Shown here: positions 1-7,464 of the stretch, one piece after another
Layout: the number at the start of each line of letters is the position of its first letter
Numbering within the stretch: position 1 is the stretch's first letter
DNA from: Phycisphaerae bacterium
GTDB taxonomy: Bacteria > Planctomycetota > Phycisphaerae > JAAYCJ01
Assembly (NCBI GenBank): GCA_015486815.1
Contig: WFQY01000212.1
Location: forward strand, 1-11,390
Length of the DNA: 11,390 nt
Reading direction: 5' to 3'
Translations under genes and position numbers: made by a program
Notes under the pieces: generated by a model
Told to the model about the DNA's origin: nothing
The model's input: the letters and a program-made list of their open reading frames with translations, nothing else
Databases searched by the model: none

Positions 1-87
1 ATAAAAAAGATAAGTAACGAAAGAAAATATAAATCCGTCGATCAGGTTATGATAGCACCGGAATTGGTTATAAGAAAGTCAGCATAA
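1..87 (+). CDS. C-terminal end of a LacI-family transcription regulator (partial)
   Basis: Frame 1 is open from the window edge to a TAA at 85-87, giving 28 codons. The other two + frames stop within the first 20 bases. The last residues read VDQVMIAPELVIRKSA. LacI/GalR-family proteins commonly end in a strand with a V-x-x-x-PELVxRxS pattern, the close of the periplasmic-binding-like effector domain, and this tail fits it closely. The DNA-binding domain lies outside the window, so the family call rests on this tail alone. The stop is 18 bp before the pseudopilin start, so the regulator is probably co-transcribed with the genes that follow and may control them. Ligand unknown. Confidence 0.68.
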   Translation: MKKISNERKYKSVDQVMIAPELVIRKSA

Positions 88-94
88 TATAACC

Positions 95-98
95 GGAG
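95..98 (+). promoter_or_regulatory. Shine-Dalgarno GGAG that sets the pseudopilin start at 106
   Basis: GGAG lies 7 nt before the ATG at 106 but only 1 nt before the in-frame ATG at 100. The second ATG is therefore the likely start. Confidence 0.7.
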
Positions 99-105
99 AA
101 TGAGT

Positions 106-798
106 ATGGATACTAAAACGAAAAAAGGTTTTACTTTGATAGAGCTTTTGGTTGTAGTGGCAATTATCGCTGTGCTTGTTAGTATTCTCCTGCCTGCGCT
201 ATCTACCGCTCGTCAGCTTGCTCAAGGATTGAATTGCCTAAATCAGCTCAGACAAGTTAGCCTTGCGACTCAATCGTATGCTTCGGATAACAATATGATA
301 GTGTTTATAGGTACCGCTGGTACGCCGCCTAATACCGATTGGCGTAGATGGATGCAGCCGTTGTTTCCGACATATTTGAATGACCATAATATTATAAGAT
401 GTCCATATTATCCGCCTTATGAAAAAGACCTTAATTTCCATCCTATAAATGGTAATTGGCGGTGGTATGCGTATGGGATTATCGAAAGCGAAAACTATGT
501 CTATTATCAGGACGGAGCCTGCAGGCACGAGATATTTCCCGGTGATAATCACGTCTGGACACTCAATATGCAAAAGCTAACGGAGCCTTCTATGTGTATA
601 GTTCACATTGATAGCGTTCAAATACTCTGGCAGCGTCAGCGTTCGCTAATTCAGCCTTATGTGTGGGACAATACCTATGCTCATTTGCGACATTTGCGAA
701 AAGCAAATGCTGACTTTGCTGATGGCCACGCGGAGATGCTCAATGTCTCGGGACTTGCAAAGTATGGATTTAGCTGTCCTTATCCCCCGCCCAAATGA
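106..798 (+). CDS. Type II secretion-like pseudopilin with H-X9-DG tail
   Basis: A 230-residue protein with a type IV pilin-like N-terminus. A short basic leader MDTKTKKG is followed by FTLIELL, so prepilin peptidase should cut after G8, leaving Phe at +1 and Glu at +5 (E13). A hydrophobic helix runs to about residue 33 and continues into LLPALSTAR, typical of Planctomycetota and Lentisphaerota pseudopilins. Near the C-terminus H196 is followed by exactly nine residues and then D206-G207, matching the prepilin-associated H-X9-DG domain. The body between is aromatic-rich and unassigned. These genomes carry many paralogues, often next to secreted sugar-degrading proteins as here. The exact role (pseudopilus minor subunit or surface protein) is unknown. 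The start at 106 is chosen over 100 by Shine-Dalgarno spacing. The next gene starts 50 bp downstream. Confidence 0.9.
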   Translation: MDTKTKKGFTLIELLVVVAIIAVLVSILLPALSTARQLAQGLNCLNQLRQVSLATQSYASDNNMIVFIGTAGTPPNTDWRRWMQPLFPTYLNDHNIIRCPYYPPYEKDLNFHPINGNWRWYAYGIIESENYVYYQDGACRHEIFPGDNHVWTLNMQKLTEPSMCIVHIDSVQILWQRQRSLIQPYVWDNTYAHLRHLRKANADFADGHAEMLNVSGLAKYGFSCPYPPPK

Positions 799-848
799 AA
801 AGGACTATTATTGGAAATCCGATGTGCCTCTGAAAATAGGAGATAAAT

Positions 849-3218
849 ATGAAAATTGTACAAATGGTTTCTTTGGTAATCTTGATAGTCTCACCTTGGT
901 GTTGCGCACAAAAGCAAAATGCAATGAAAACGCAGAAAAAGATAGCAATTGTGAAAGATGGTGTGCCGATGGGGCATATTGTCATTGCAGCTCATCCGTC
1001 AAATGCGGAGAAATTTGCAGCTAATCAGCTGCAGGAATATATATACAAAATGAGCGGTGCGAGATTGCTCATATTGTCGTACAATAATGCTAATATAAAG
1101 GATAGGATCGCTATCGTAGTAGGTAGGCATCCCGCTGCGAAGCCGATAATTGCGGAATTGGATCGTAGATATCCCGATAAATATGATGCGATTGCGGTCG
1201 TCGGTAGGGGGAAGAATCTTTTTCTCGTGGGGCGGCATAACACAGGTACTGTCTGGGCGAGTTGGGATTGGTTAGAGTCGTTGGGAGTGCGTTGGTTGTT
1301 TCCGGGAAAGTTAGGCGAGTATGTGCCTAAAGTTAAAGATATCTATATTCCGTTATCGTCGAAATATGATGCTCCGCGGCTTGACTATCGTGGTCCGTGT
1401 GGCGGTGATGTGTTAGAGCTTAAAGATAAAAACGCTTCGTTCGAAAAGAGAAAAACGATAGCTACCAATTTATTTTTGATGCGAATGCGGAGAAATTACG
1501 CTTTTGTCGGATTAAGGCCAGGGGTTAAATACGACCCTCGATGGGATTGGGTGCGTAAAGACCGTCCTTATTATATTGACGGTGGACATACATATAGCGT
1601 GTTTCTGCCAGCATCAAGATATTACAAACAACACCCCGAGTGGTTTAGGATGTTCAAAGGTAAAAGGCAGCAGGGATTAAACGCTCAGGTCTGCTATACG
1701 AATGAGCAGGCAGCTGAGGAGTTCGCCAAGAATATACTCGTTCGTGCAAAATTTAATATCGAAAAGTGTGGTATTCCAGCCAGCAGGATTCTTTTAGTGG
1801 TTTCGCCTAACGATAGAAGGCCTGCCCGTTGTGAATGTCCGAAATGTAGTAAGCTGCTCGACAAAAATAAATCCGCATCGTCGCAGGTGGTTTTCTTTGC
1901 GAATAGAGTAGCTAAAATCGTAAAGAAGGTATATCCCGATGTGCGAGTAGCATTCTATGCCTATGATGATTATTCCTTTCCGCCCGAACACGTTAAGCCA
2001 ATCAAGGGCGTTTGTCCGCGAGTTGCGTTTTGGGTTTGGGATGGTTCGTTCGGAGCGAATCACGCTAAGCCTATGTTCAGTCAAGCGAATCATAAATATC
2101 GTGATGCATTCATCGGCTGGTCTAAGATGAGCGAGTATATTTTCTCGCGTGTATACTACGGACATTATCATTGGTTTACCCCTTGGCCTAAGATTACGCA
2201 GATGTCATACGATATTAAAACGATGGCTAAGCAGATACCGAATTTCAAGGGTATGTGGAGCGAGTCGTATTTCCATTGGGGCACGCAGGTATTGAACTTT
2301 TATGTCTATTCCAAATTGATGTGGAATTCGAATATCGATGTTAATAAGGTAATTGACGATTATTGCCAAAAGGCTTTTGGGCCGGCTGGTCCTGCGATTC
2401 GTAAATACTTCGGCATTTTACAAAAGCGAATGGATAGTATTGATTATGTGTGTGGTTATACCGTAGAAATATCCAAGTTATTAACGCCTACGGTTATTAA
2501 AAAATGCGATATGTGTATTGATAAAGCGGAGCAATATCTCGATAAGATGGATGATGCGGGGATGAAATGGCGGACAGAGCTGGTGATACAAGCTTGGCGT
2601 GCCAGTGCGAAATTCGGTCGTGCGGTAGATTTGTTTGTCAATCGTCATCCGAAACCAAGCGACCGTCAGCGTGTTGTCGAGTATTGCAAGGAAGTTGACG
2701 AATTTTCGAAAACGAAATTGGGACGATGGGCGTTTTATAGGAATATTGCGAGGGGTTCGATTCGCAGAATAGAAAAGCCACTTGAGTTGGATTTGTTCGC
2801 TTTACCTAAGGGCAAGCACAAATGGAGCGACGGATTTCACTTGGGCGGAGCAATTAAATTTTACGCTTCATATAGCGGTTTTCATTGCGGTATGTGGGGC
2901 TATACATTAAAAAGCGGCGAAAAGGGAGTGATGATGTTGCCTATAAAAGCTGAAGACGGTGCGAAGATAACATTTGCGAAGATATATTGGGGTTTTGACC
3001 CGGGAGATTTCTTTAAAGCTAAGTTGATATTGATTGATGCGGATAAACATGAACACATTATCGCAGACAATCTCGTTGCTATAAGAAAGTCGGTGGTTGT
3101 ACCTAAAGAGTTTCTCGAAAAAAATAATTTGCGTTTCAAGCTGATAGTGGAAAACCCAGCTAAAAGCGGAGGAACGGTTTATCTGACAAACGCTTCATTG
3201 GAGGTTACTGTCGATTAA
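849..3218 (+). CDS. Secreted DUF4838-domain protein, putative glycoside-acting
   Basis: A 789-residue protein. Residues 1-20 look like a Sec signal peptide with a hydrophobic core and an end at CCAQ. There is no good lipobox. Residues about 30-165 resemble the alpha-glucuronidase-like N-terminal domain seen before DUF4838 (LQEYIYKMSGARL, then a VGR strand, then WDWLESLGVRWLFPG). The middle fits DUF4838: a C328-x-C330-x-x-C333 cluster after SPND, then E472 in WSES, then YSKLMWNSNIDVNKVIDDY and FGPAGPAIRKYF. The last ~140 residues appear beta-rich, possibly a carbohydrate-binding-like sandwich. DUF4838 proteins occur in polysaccharide-use loci, but I know of no firm reaction for the family. A glycosidase role is inference, and E472 as catalytic acid is a guess. 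AGGAG at 838-842 sits 6 nt before the ATG. Confidence 0.85.
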   Translation: MKIVQMVSLVILIVSPWCCAQKQNAMKTQKKIAIVKDGVPMGHIVIAAHPSNAEKFAANQLQEYIYKMSGARLLILSYNNANIKDRIAIVVGRHPAAKPIIAELDRRYPDKYDAIAVVGRGKNLFLVGRHNTGTVWASWDWLESLGVRWLFPGKLGEYVPKVKDIYIPLSSKYDAPRLDYRGPCGGDVLELKDKNASFEKRKTIATNLFLMRMRRNYAFVGLRPGVKYDPRWDWVRKDRPYYIDGGHTYSVFLPASRYYKQHPEWFRMFKGKRQQGLNAQVCYTNEQAAEEFAKNILVRAKFNIEKCGIPASRILLVVSPNDRRPARCECPKCSKLLDKNKSASSQVVFFANRVAKIVKKVYPDVRVAFYAYDDYSFPPEHVKPIKGVCPRVAFWVWDGSFGANHAKPMFSQANHKYRDAFIGWSKMSEYIFSRVYYGHYHWFTPWPKITQMSYDIKTMAKQIPNFKGMWSESYFHWGTQVLNFYVYSKLMWNSNIDVNKVIDDYCQKAFGPAGPAIRKYFGILQKRMDSIDYVCGYTVEISKLLTPTVIKKCDMCIDKAEQYLDKMDDAGMKWRTELVIQAWRASAKFGRAVDLFVNRHPKPSDRQRVVEYCKEVDEFSKTKLGRWAFYRNIARGSIRRIEKPLELDLFALPKGKHKWSDGFHLGGAIKFYASYSGFHCGMWGYTLKSGEKGVMMLPIKAEDGAKITFAKIYWGFDPGDFFKAKLILIDADKHEHIIADNLVAIRKSVVVPKEFLEKNNLRFKLIVENPAKSGGTVYLTNASLEVTVD

Positions 3219-3261
3219 GCTCGAGTCTGATAAAGTATGAAAAGTATGAAAGGAAAAACGA

Positions 3262-4830
3262 ATGGAATGCACAGGCATACTTGAATCGTTAGCTGTGATG
3301 AGTTTTTTGGTTATGGTTGTACTGCAGAGCATCAGCTTTGCGGATAATACGGGATTGTGGTTTAGCACAAAGACCGTCGAAGATTCGGATATAACCGTTT
3401 CGCCTGCTATTCCTGTCGAGGGTGAACAGGCGGAAATAATCTTTCGCATACATAATAGCGAAAAAACATCTTCGCCTGAAAGTAATCTCGAGTGCTACTG
3501 TAACGGAGAATTGATAGGCCAAAAGAAAATATCCAAGCTAAAAGCAAATTCGGAAGAAGTAGTGTCTTTTCCTTGGCAGCCTGTACACAATGGTATTTAC
3601 AAAATAACCGGTAAACTTAGCATCGGCGGAAAGCAGATAGCGAAAGCCAATTATGAAGTAGCGGTGGTAGCGAAGAAACTTTATCTCGGCTGGTGCGACG
3701 GTTCATATCACAAATCCGCTAAAAAATTGTTAGGCTATTGCAAATGGATAAATTTGCTTACGCAGGTTAAAAATCCCAATGATATTAAATATTGGAAACG
3801 GCGAGGTGCAATGCTACTGTTGGAAAGAAAGGGTGAGTTGGAAATACTAAAAAAAGAAGGTGTTAAATATTGGTTATCTGCTGCGGATGATAAGCGTTAT
3901 GACGGGTTAGCGATAAATGAGTTTAATATGGATTATTTCGGTGAGATAGATCAGCAGATATTCAAATATGTGGATGAATTCAAAAAATGGAAGGAAAAAC
4001 ACCCCGATTATTTTGTAGCAGCTTGGCATTCGGGTCCGTTGCAGGAAGAATTTTGTAAGCGTTATCGTGGTTTCGCCGATTTGGTGATGATTGAGACTTA
4101 CACTAATTATTTCAGAGGCCGATTCAAAGAGCGATGTGATTATCGGTATATCGATGAACGAATAGATATGGCCAGAAAAATGGATTGGCTTGACAAAGCG
4201 ATAATGTCTCCGTGCACAACGGTAGCGTATGGCGGGGTTACTCCTGATGATTTGGAATCGCAAATAAGATATATAAGGCAAAGGGCACCGGAAATGCCCG
4301 GGCTTATTTACTATTGTGGTCGATGCACTCCTCCGCCTCTGAAAAAATTCGCTGACAAGCTGCTGTTCAAATATTTCATCAAGCCTGTAATTACTTTTTG
4401 GCCTGAAAATGATGTTAGGCTGTCGGATTATCGGATAGCTAAAGGTGAGAAGGTAGAAATAATCACGACTCTGCATAATATAGGCGGCATTGATTCGGGC
4501 AAGGTTACGGTTAATATATACGCTCAACGAATATCCGACGGTAAGCGAGAGAAAATCAAAACGTTGACAATCGATAGCTTAAAAGCGGGGGATGTTAAAC
4601 TTGAGCGTTGGCCCGCAAAGGATATAGAGCCTTACGTCGCTTTTCCGGGATTAAGGAAAAAGGGAACGGAATTTACCAATCCCGCTATACCCGCCAAGAC
4701 GGTATTGAAAGCAGAATGGAAACCGTCGCAGATAGGGACGTATAAGATAGAGGTTGAAATTGTCCCCGCTGAAGACGAATGCCTGAATCCCCTTGGCAGT
4801 AAGTTTTTATATGTATATAATTCACGTTGA
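3262..4830 (+). CDS. Secreted barrel-like protein flanked by CARDB-like beta domains
   Basis: A 522-residue protein I cannot name. Residues 1-27 form a hydrophobic signal-like segment ending SFA-DN, but the N-region (MECTGILES) has no positive charge, which is unusual. An in-frame stop at 3247 rules out an upstream start, and AAGGAA at 3250-3255 supports the ATG at 3262. Residues about 40-135 look like a CARDB-type beta sandwich (ITVSPAIPVEGEQAEIIF). Residues about 139-375 alternate strands and helices like a TIM barrel, with acidic residues at strand ends (E220 and D224 in INEFNMDYF, E278 in MIETYTNYF). From about 376 a second CARDB-like domain begins (VRLSDYRIAKGEKVEIITT). A glycosidase-like or sugar-binding role is plausible from the acidic residues and from lying 43 bp behind the DUF4838 gene, but no catalytic residue can be assigned. 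Confidence 0.72.
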   Translation: MECTGILESLAVMSFLVMVVLQSISFADNTGLWFSTKTVEDSDITVSPAIPVEGEQAEIIFRIHNSEKTSSPESNLECYCNGELIGQKKISKLKANSEEVVSFPWQPVHNGIYKITGKLSIGGKQIAKANYEVAVVAKKLYLGWCDGSYHKSAKKLLGYCKWINLLTQVKNPNDIKYWKRRGAMLLLERKGELEILKKEGVKYWLSAADDKRYDGLAINEFNMDYFGEIDQQIFKYVDEFKKWKEKHPDYFVAAWHSGPLQEEFCKRYRGFADLVMIETYTNYFRGRFKERCDYRYIDERIDMARKMDWLDKAIMSPCTTVAYGGVTPDDLESQIRYIRQRAPEMPGLIYYCGRCTPPPLKKFADKLLFKYFIKPVITFWPENDVRLSDYRIAKGEKVEIITTLHNIGGIDSGKVTVNIYAQRISDGKREKIKTLTIDSLKAGDVKLERWPAKDIEPYVAFPGLRKKGTEFTNPAIPAKTVLKAEWKPSQIGTYKIEVEIVPAEDECLNPLGSKFLYVYNSR

Positions 4831-4853
4831 ACAGTTAATTCTTGTTCCGAGAT

Positions 4854-4858
4854 AGGAG
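4854..4858 (+). promoter_or_regulatory. Shine-Dalgarno AGGAG that sets the acetyltransferase start at 4866
   Basis: AGGAG lies 7 nt before the ATG at 4866. A TTG at 4842 extends the frame by eight codons but would place this site inside the gene, so it is rejected as the start. Confidence 0.7.
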
Positions 4859-4865
4859 ATGTTTG

Positions 4866-5414
4866 ATGGATACCTTTACGCTGAAAAATGGAAAAGTTGT
4901 GTCTTACCGAAAGTTGCAAAAAGGAGATGAGCAGGCACTCGCACGTTTCAACGATGAGCTATCGGAACAATCGCGAAATTTGTTTACACCACATAGATAT
5001 GATGCTGATACGCTTGCTAAAGTCGTCGAGCGTGCGGAAAAGGGTAACGACCTTGTCTATGTAGCTCTCGATGGCGATAGGGTAATAGCGTACTTTTTCC
5101 TCTGGTGGTATGATAGTCCCTTTCCGGTTCTCGGGATAGGCGTGTTGGATGAATATCACGGACAGGGATTGGGCAGGCAGATTATGGAAAAATTGATAGA
5201 AGATGCAAAAGCTGCCAATTGTGATGCAATCGAATTGACCACCGCACTCGACAATAAACCCGCCTATGCCCTTTACGAGAAGGTCGGATTCAAATGCCTC
5301 GGACAGGTGGATAATATAGCGGGCGATGGTAGAGTCATAAAGGAATGGCATATGTATTATCCGATCAAGCCGAATGTGGTTCCGCCGCCACGAAAACATT
5401 GTTCGCCCGTATAA
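4866..5414 (+). CDS. GNAT-family N-acetyltransferase
   Basis: A 182-residue cytosolic protein, the usual size for a single GNAT domain. Motif A is clear: strand VLGIGVLDEYHG followed by the acetyl-CoA pyrophosphate loop Q100-G-L-G-R104 and helix QIMEKLIEDAK. Motif B follows as NKPAYALYEKVGF with Y137, the usual position of the tyrosine that can protonate the leaving thiolate. The N-terminus (LKNGKVVSYRKLQKGDEQALARF) fits a GNAT first strand and helix. The family moves an acetyl group from acetyl-CoA to an amine, and the acceptor cannot be predicted here. The gene lies 35 bp after the previous one and is probably the last of the left operon. An AT-rich hairpin follows it. Its link to sugar use is unclear, and it may act on an amino sugar or be unrelated. 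Confidence 0.88.
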   Translation: MDTFTLKNGKVVSYRKLQKGDEQALARFNDELSEQSRNLFTPHRYDADTLAKVVERAEKGNDLVYVALDGDRVIAYFFLWWYDSPFPVLGIGVLDEYHGQGLGRQIMEKLIEDAKAANCDAIELTTALDNKPAYALYEKVGFKCLGQVDNIAGDGRVIKEWHMYYPIKPNVVPPPRKHCSPV

Positions 5415-5416
5415 GC

Positions 5417-5463
5417 ACAAAAATAGTCCTGCAGACTGTATTATAATTCCTTGCTATTTTTGT
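5417..5463 (+). terminator. AT-rich inverted repeat after the acetyltransferase gene, possible terminator
   Basis: ACAAAAATAG (5417-5426) and CTATTTTTGT (5454-5463) are perfect 10-bp inverted arms around a 27-nt loop, starting 2 bp after the stop codon. The loop holds a CTGCAG palindrome. The T-run is inside the 3' arm and the stem is weak, so termination is only suggested by its position between two operons. Confidence 0.32.
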
Positions 5464-5491
5464 TGCAGATAAATGTATAACCAGCTATATT
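5463..5491 (+). promoter_or_regulatory. Candidate sigma70-type promoter for the dehydrogenase-isomerase pair
   Basis: A -35-like TTGCAG (5463-5468), a 17-nt spacer and a -10 TATATT (5486-5491, 5 of 6 consensus). Transcription would begin near 5498, about 64 nt before the start codon. A second -10, a perfect TATAAT at 5518-5523, lacks a clear -35 but is closer to the gene. Either could serve. Confidence 0.42.
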
Positions 5492-5495
5492 TATC

Positions 5496-5513
5496 CCAAA
5501 ACGAATATTTTGG
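5496..5513. promoter_or_regulatory. Perfect inverted repeat CCAAAA-N6-TTTTGG, candidate operator
   Basis: CCAAAA (5496-5501) and TTTTGG (5508-5513) flank six bases. The site overlaps the expected start point of the 5463-5491 promoter and lies just upstream of the alternative TATAAT, so a bound repressor would block either. The binding protein is unknown, and the partial LacI-type regulator is only one candidate. Confidence 0.35.
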
Positions 5514-5561
5514 CAGATATAATCTCAAAACACTTTTATGCTAATAGAGGAGGGCTGACCG

Positions 5562-6605
5562 ATGAAGATGAAAGTATTGCGTTATCCCAAACCGTATCAA
5601 GCGGAAATCGTCGAAGCTGATCTGCCTGCGATTGGTAAACATCAAGCGTTAGCAAAGACGATAGTTTCCAATGTAAGTGCAGGAACGGAGATGGCATTTT
5701 ATCGCGGAACAGCACCTCAGCTTAACAGCAGGATTCGCCCCGATGGCCTATGGGAAGATGCCCCCGATAATATTACCTATCCGATGCAATCAGACGGAGC
5801 TGGTGTATGGTGGATGGGATATGCAGCTGTCAGCGAAGTCGTCGAAGTCGGTAGCGATGTAAACGACCTTAAAATTGGCGATATTGTCTTTACTTATGGC
5901 CCTCATAAGGAATATCAGATAATAGAAGGCGGATATTTCAAAGTGCCAGCTAAGCTCAAGCCCGAACAGGCGAGCTTTACCGCTCTTACCGATATTGTGT
6001 TCAATGGAATATTGGATTCAGCTATCAAATTGATGGACAATGTGGTAATAATCGGAATGGGCACGCTTGGGCAGTTAGCACTGCAGATGAGCAAACTTTC
6101 CGGTGCGTTTGTAATCGCAGCGGACTTTATTGACAGAAGATTACAGTTGGCTTCCAAATTGGGAGCTGATGAGACGATCAATCCGAAAGCTGAGGGCGAT
6201 TTGGCGAAAAGTGTCATAAAGATATTGGGCGAACGTGCCGATTTGGTAATCGAGGTAACGGGAAATTCGAAGGCATTAGCTGATGCTGTTCGATGTGTTC
6301 GTAATGACGGACAGGTTACGGTGCTTTCGTTCTATCAATCGCCGCCTGATAACTTTCAGCCCGGCAGAGAATTTCATCACAATCGTATCATCATTCGGTC
6401 ATCACATACGGGTGAAGTAAATCCCGCATTAAGAAATCAATATGATAACAAAGCAAAACGCACGTACAAAGCAATGCAGCTGATAAGTAGGCTTGACGTT
6501 GACTCGTTAATTTCGCATAGATGTAAATTCGACGATTATCCGAAAATGCTCGAGACAATAGATAAAAATCCGTCTGAATGCCAATCGGTAATAATAGAGT
6601 ATTAG
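5562..6605 (+). CDS. Zinc-free medium-chain dehydrogenase/reductase (MDR superfamily)
   Basis: A 347-residue cytosolic oxidoreductase with an N-terminal GroES-like domain and a Rossmann domain holding the nucleotide loop G165-x-G167-x-x-G170 (VVIIGMGTLG). D188 at the end of the second Rossmann strand suggests NAD(H) over NADP(H). The position where zinc MDR enzymes carry Cys and the GHE motif reads S39-A-G-T-E43, and the four-cysteine structural zinc lobe is absent. This resembles the MDR subgroup that includes the bacteriochlorophyllide dehydrogenase BchC and many uncharacterised proteins named 'zinc-binding alcohol dehydrogenase'. A sugar or polyol substrate is inferred from context. GGAGG at 5549-5553 lies 8 nt before this ATG, and a second ATG at 5568 is possible. 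The isomerase-like gene follows after 23 bp. Confidence 0.86.
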   Translation: MKMKVLRYPKPYQAEIVEADLPAIGKHQALAKTIVSNVSAGTEMAFYRGTAPQLNSRIRPDGLWEDAPDNITYPMQSDGAGVWWMGYAAVSEVVEVGSDVNDLKIGDIVFTYGPHKEYQIIEGGYFKVPAKLKPEQASFTALTDIVFNGILDSAIKLMDNVVIIGMGTLGQLALQMSKLSGAFVIAADFIDRRLQLASKLGADETINPKAEGDLAKSVIKILGERADLVIEVTGNSKALADAVRCVRNDGQVTVLSFYQSPPDNFQPGREFHHNRIIIRSSHTGEVNPALRNQYDNKAKRTYKAMQLISRLDVDSLISHRCKFDDYPKMLETIDKNPSECQSVIIEY

Positions 6606-6628
6606 ATGAATATTAGAGGAGTAATTTT

Positions 6629-7459
6629 ATGGGGCTGAAATTTTCCGCACATTTGGATACATTACTTACGGATCTATCGGTGGCAGATAGGATAGCGAAA
6701 TTCGCAGAGATTGGCTTTCCCGCTTTTGAACTGTGGTGCTGGTGGGATTATGATCTCGATGAGCTATCAAAGTCAGCGAAAGAAAACAATATCTCGATAG
6801 CAGCTATTTGTACGAAATTCGTATCACTTACCGATGCGAATTGTCGTAATGAATATCTCGCTGGTTTGAAAGAGACGATATCAGCTTGTAAGCAGCTTGA
6901 TTGTAAGGTGATAATTTCTCAGGTTGGCAATGAGCTTGCCGGTGTTTCTCGCGAGCAGCAAAAGCAGAGCATAATAGCGGGATTGAAAGAGTCTGCCAAA
7001 CTGCTTGACTCCACCGGTATTACTCTTACAATCGAGCCGTTAAATCTGCTCGTTGACCATGCGGGATATTTCCTTTCGCGCAGTGATGAAGCTGCTGAGA
7101 TAATAGAAGCTGTCGGCAGCAAATCGATAAAGATGCTTTTCGATGTCTATCATCAGCAGATAACCGAAGGAAATTTAATTCCTAATATTCGTAAGTATAT
7201 CTCGCTAATAGGCCATTTTCATATAGCTGACCATCCGGGCAGAGCTTGGCCCGGAACGGGTGAGATAAATTATAAAAATGTGTTAGCTGCTATTGACGAT
7301 ACGGGCTATGACGGTTATATCGGTTTGGAATTTCTGTTTCGTCCGTTAATCGTGCCGGGCGGCGCGAAAAGAGGAGACATTAAAGAGAGGAAAATTTCAA
7401 TCGATAGGCAAATCGAAATTCTGAAAGACTTTGTCAAAGCATATTGCGATGGCAGTTGA
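6629..7459 (+). CDS. Hydroxypyruvate isomerase-like sugar isomerase/epimerase (AP-endonuclease-2-fold TIM barrel)
   Basis: A 276-residue TIM barrel, the family's usual length of about 260-280. The C-terminal half carries the strongest signatures: E136 in IEPLN, D172 in FDVYHQQ, H198 in HFHIAD, then HPGRAWPGTGEINY, then E234 in GLEF. E136, D172, H198 and E234 are the expected divalent-metal ligands. As I recall, E. coli hydroxypyruvate isomerase has Gln at the H198 position, so the substrate may differ and I give no gene symbol. The family interconverts ketose/aldose or epimeric sugars or small hydroxy-keto acids. AGGAG at 6617-6621 lies 7 nt before the ATG. Coupled to the dehydrogenase upstream, it probably acts on that enzyme's product or a related sugar. 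Confidence 0.87.
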   Translation: MGLKFSAHLDTLLTDLSVADRIAKFAEIGFPAFELWCWWDYDLDELSKSAKENNISIAAICTKFVSLTDANCRNEYLAGLKETISACKQLDCKVIISQVGNELAGVSREQQKQSIIAGLKESAKLLDSTGITLTIEPLNLLVDHAGYFLSRSDEAAEIIEAVGSKSIKMLFDVYHQQITEGNLIPNIRKYISLIGHFHIADHPGRAWPGTGEINYKNVLAAIDDTGYDGYIGLEFLFRPLIVPGGAKRGDIKERKISIDRQIEILKDFVKAYCDGS

Positions 7460-7464
7460 ATGGG

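Noticed and set aside
45..94. GGTTATA/TATAACC copies at 66-72, 88-94 and 5476-5482 (plus GGTTATG at 45 and 7509) as a shared operator
   Set aside because: The first two GGTTAT-type copies (45, 66) fall inside the LacI-type coding tail, and the same 7-mer also occurs inside genes (about 2454, 3390 and 7313). The count is too close to what AT-rich coding DNA gives.
659..1024. + strand open frame overlapping the pseudopilin end and the DUF4838 start
   Set aside because: It overlaps two supported genes in another frame, has no Shine-Dalgarno sequence fitting its start, and its composition is not protein-like.
3907..4527. Long open frame (206 codons) on the - strand opposite the CARDB-like protein gene
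   Set aside because: It lies wholly antisense to a well-supported gene, shows no recognisable motif, and is explained by codon bias of the + strand. The other antisense frames (for example 238-573, 1794-2171, 4959-5420) were dropped for the same reason.
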